Positions 5,667 to 6,013 of a stretch of 6,013 nt of DNA are shown piece after piece. Source of the stretch: Clostridia bacterium (lineage in GTDB: Bacteria > Bacillota > Clostridia > HGM11327); assembly GCA_017935525.1 (NCBI GenBank), contig JAGBHJ010000215.1, positions 1 through 6,013 on the forward strand. The letters run 5' to 3'. How positions within the stretch are numbered: position 1 is the stretch's first letter; each line of letters starts with the position of its first letter. Under the pieces are notes generated by a model. That model was not told where the DNA came from, made no database searches, and saw nothing but the letters and a program-made list of their open reading frames with translations. The translations under genes were made by a program, and so were the position numbers.

Positions 5667-5695
5667 ATTATATCACTTTGCAGGAATTTTGTCAA
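5667..5695 (-). promoter_or_regulatory. Full-consensus sigma-A promoter of asd
   Basis: On the minus strand TTGACA (5690-5695), a 17-base spacer and TATAAT (5667-5672) match consensus at all 12 positions, and TGA before the -10 adds an extended -10 element. The predicted start near 5660 gives a leader of about 38 bases, too short to hold a lysine riboswitch or T-box. The -35 box lies 16 bases downstream of the preceding gene's stop. Confidence 0.92.
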
Positions 5696-5711
5696 TAGCA
5701 TTCGGATAAAC

Positions 5712-6013
5712 TCATGCGCCTTTTTCAAACACTGCGCTCACAGCATCAATGATGCTGTTGTCCCCGTTGCGCTTAAGGTACGTTATTACAATAACGTCCC
5801 CCTCCAAAAGGGATTCAGGAGGCACCACGTTGCCGTTAAGGTTTTTGACGGGAGCGCTTTCCCCTATGCGGAAATACAGCACGTCACCATCCTCCGACAA
5901 CAGCTTTACCATTACCTGCTGTCTGCCCTCTCCGGGCTCCAGCACGGTTATGCTCTGCACCTCGCCTCTGACACTGCATTTTTGCACGGAAAGCAGCACC
6001 AGCACCACCGCCA
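5712..6013 (-). CDS. Small predicted membrane-anchored protein of unknown function, 5'-truncated
   Basis: The frame stays open to the right edge: codons upstream of the GTG at 6008 read on as Ala, so the N-terminus is probably outside the window. The visible part starts with a hydrophobic run (AVVLVLLSV), likely the end of a signal anchor. About 85 residues follow that look like a small beta-barrel: RGEVQSITVLE, then VKLLSEDGDVLYFRIG, and ESLLEGDVIVITYLK near the end. The layout, an anchor followed by a 'G-V-...-L-x-x-G-D-x-V-x-V' sheet, is reminiscent of OB-like or DUF3221-type extracellular domains, but I cannot assign a family. The stop (5712-5714) is 16 bases before the asd -35 box. No terminator is seen, so read-through into asd is possible. 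Confidence 0.7.
   Translation of the reverse strand, partial: AVVLVLLSVQKCSVRGEVQSITVLEPGEGRQQVMVKLLSEDGDVLYFRIGESAPVKNLNGNVVPPESLLEGDVIVITYLKRNGDNSIIDAVSAVFEKGA

Noticed and set aside
5641..5711. Lysine riboswitch or T-box upstream of asd
   Set aside because: The consensus promoter leaves only about 38 transcribed bases before the start codon, far shorter than these leaders, and no matching helices were seen.
5740..5758. Inverted repeat ACAGCATC / GATGCTGT with a 3-base loop
   Set aside because: It is within the coding region of the right-edge gene (encoding NSIIDAV) with no T tract following on the minus strand. It is not supported as a terminator or operator.

Overview
The window looks like a chromosomal segment of a Gram-positive anaerobe of the class Clostridia (Firmicutes/Bacillota). 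This is inferred from the gene set: a ProX/PrdX-type tRNA editing protein, a long-form Sua5, a DUF368 transporter, a YitT protein with a DUF2179 tail, an archaeal-type aspartate-semialdehyde dehydrogenase and a tiny cysteine-rich membrane protein. Strong AAGGAG/GGAGG ribosome binding sites and G+C near one half by eye fit this. No species can be named. I see no rRNA, tRNA, CRISPR array, phage or transposase gene.

Bases 1-1422 (+) hold the 3' part of a prolyl-tRNA editing protein gene, followed after 13 bases by a complete threonylcarbamoyl-AMP synthase gene. Both products act on tRNA accuracy and are probably co-transcribed. Bases 1463-2413 (+) form a self-contained unit: a near-consensus promoter overlaid by an 11-bp direct repeat, a DUF368/PopT-type polyprenyl-phosphate transporter with a TTG start, and a 12-bp-stem terminator. 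Bases 2429-2508 carry a folding intergenic repeat, and a degenerate second copy lies at 4373-4430.

Bases 2608-3096 (+) encode an unrecognised single-pass membrane protein with a carboxypeptidase-regulatory/transthyretin-like domain. Its 3' end overlaps the 3' end of a YitT-family membrane protein gene on the minus strand (3065-3898) by 32 bases. Divergent from yitT is a 66-residue cysteine-rich double-hydrophobic protein (4067-4267) with its own strong terminator. Bases 4495-5695 (-) are a complete asd transcription unit: a full-consensus promoter, a short leader, the gene and a terminator. The right edge (5712-6013, -) holds the 3' part of a small predicted membrane-anchored protein of unknown function.

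Most of the window is ordinary housekeeping sequence split into short, separately terminated units. There is no convincing multi-gene new system. The parts most worth a second look are the cysteine-rich microprotein with its internal duplication, the two-copy intergenic repeat, the direct repeat across the DUF368 promoter, and the overlapping convergent gene pair.
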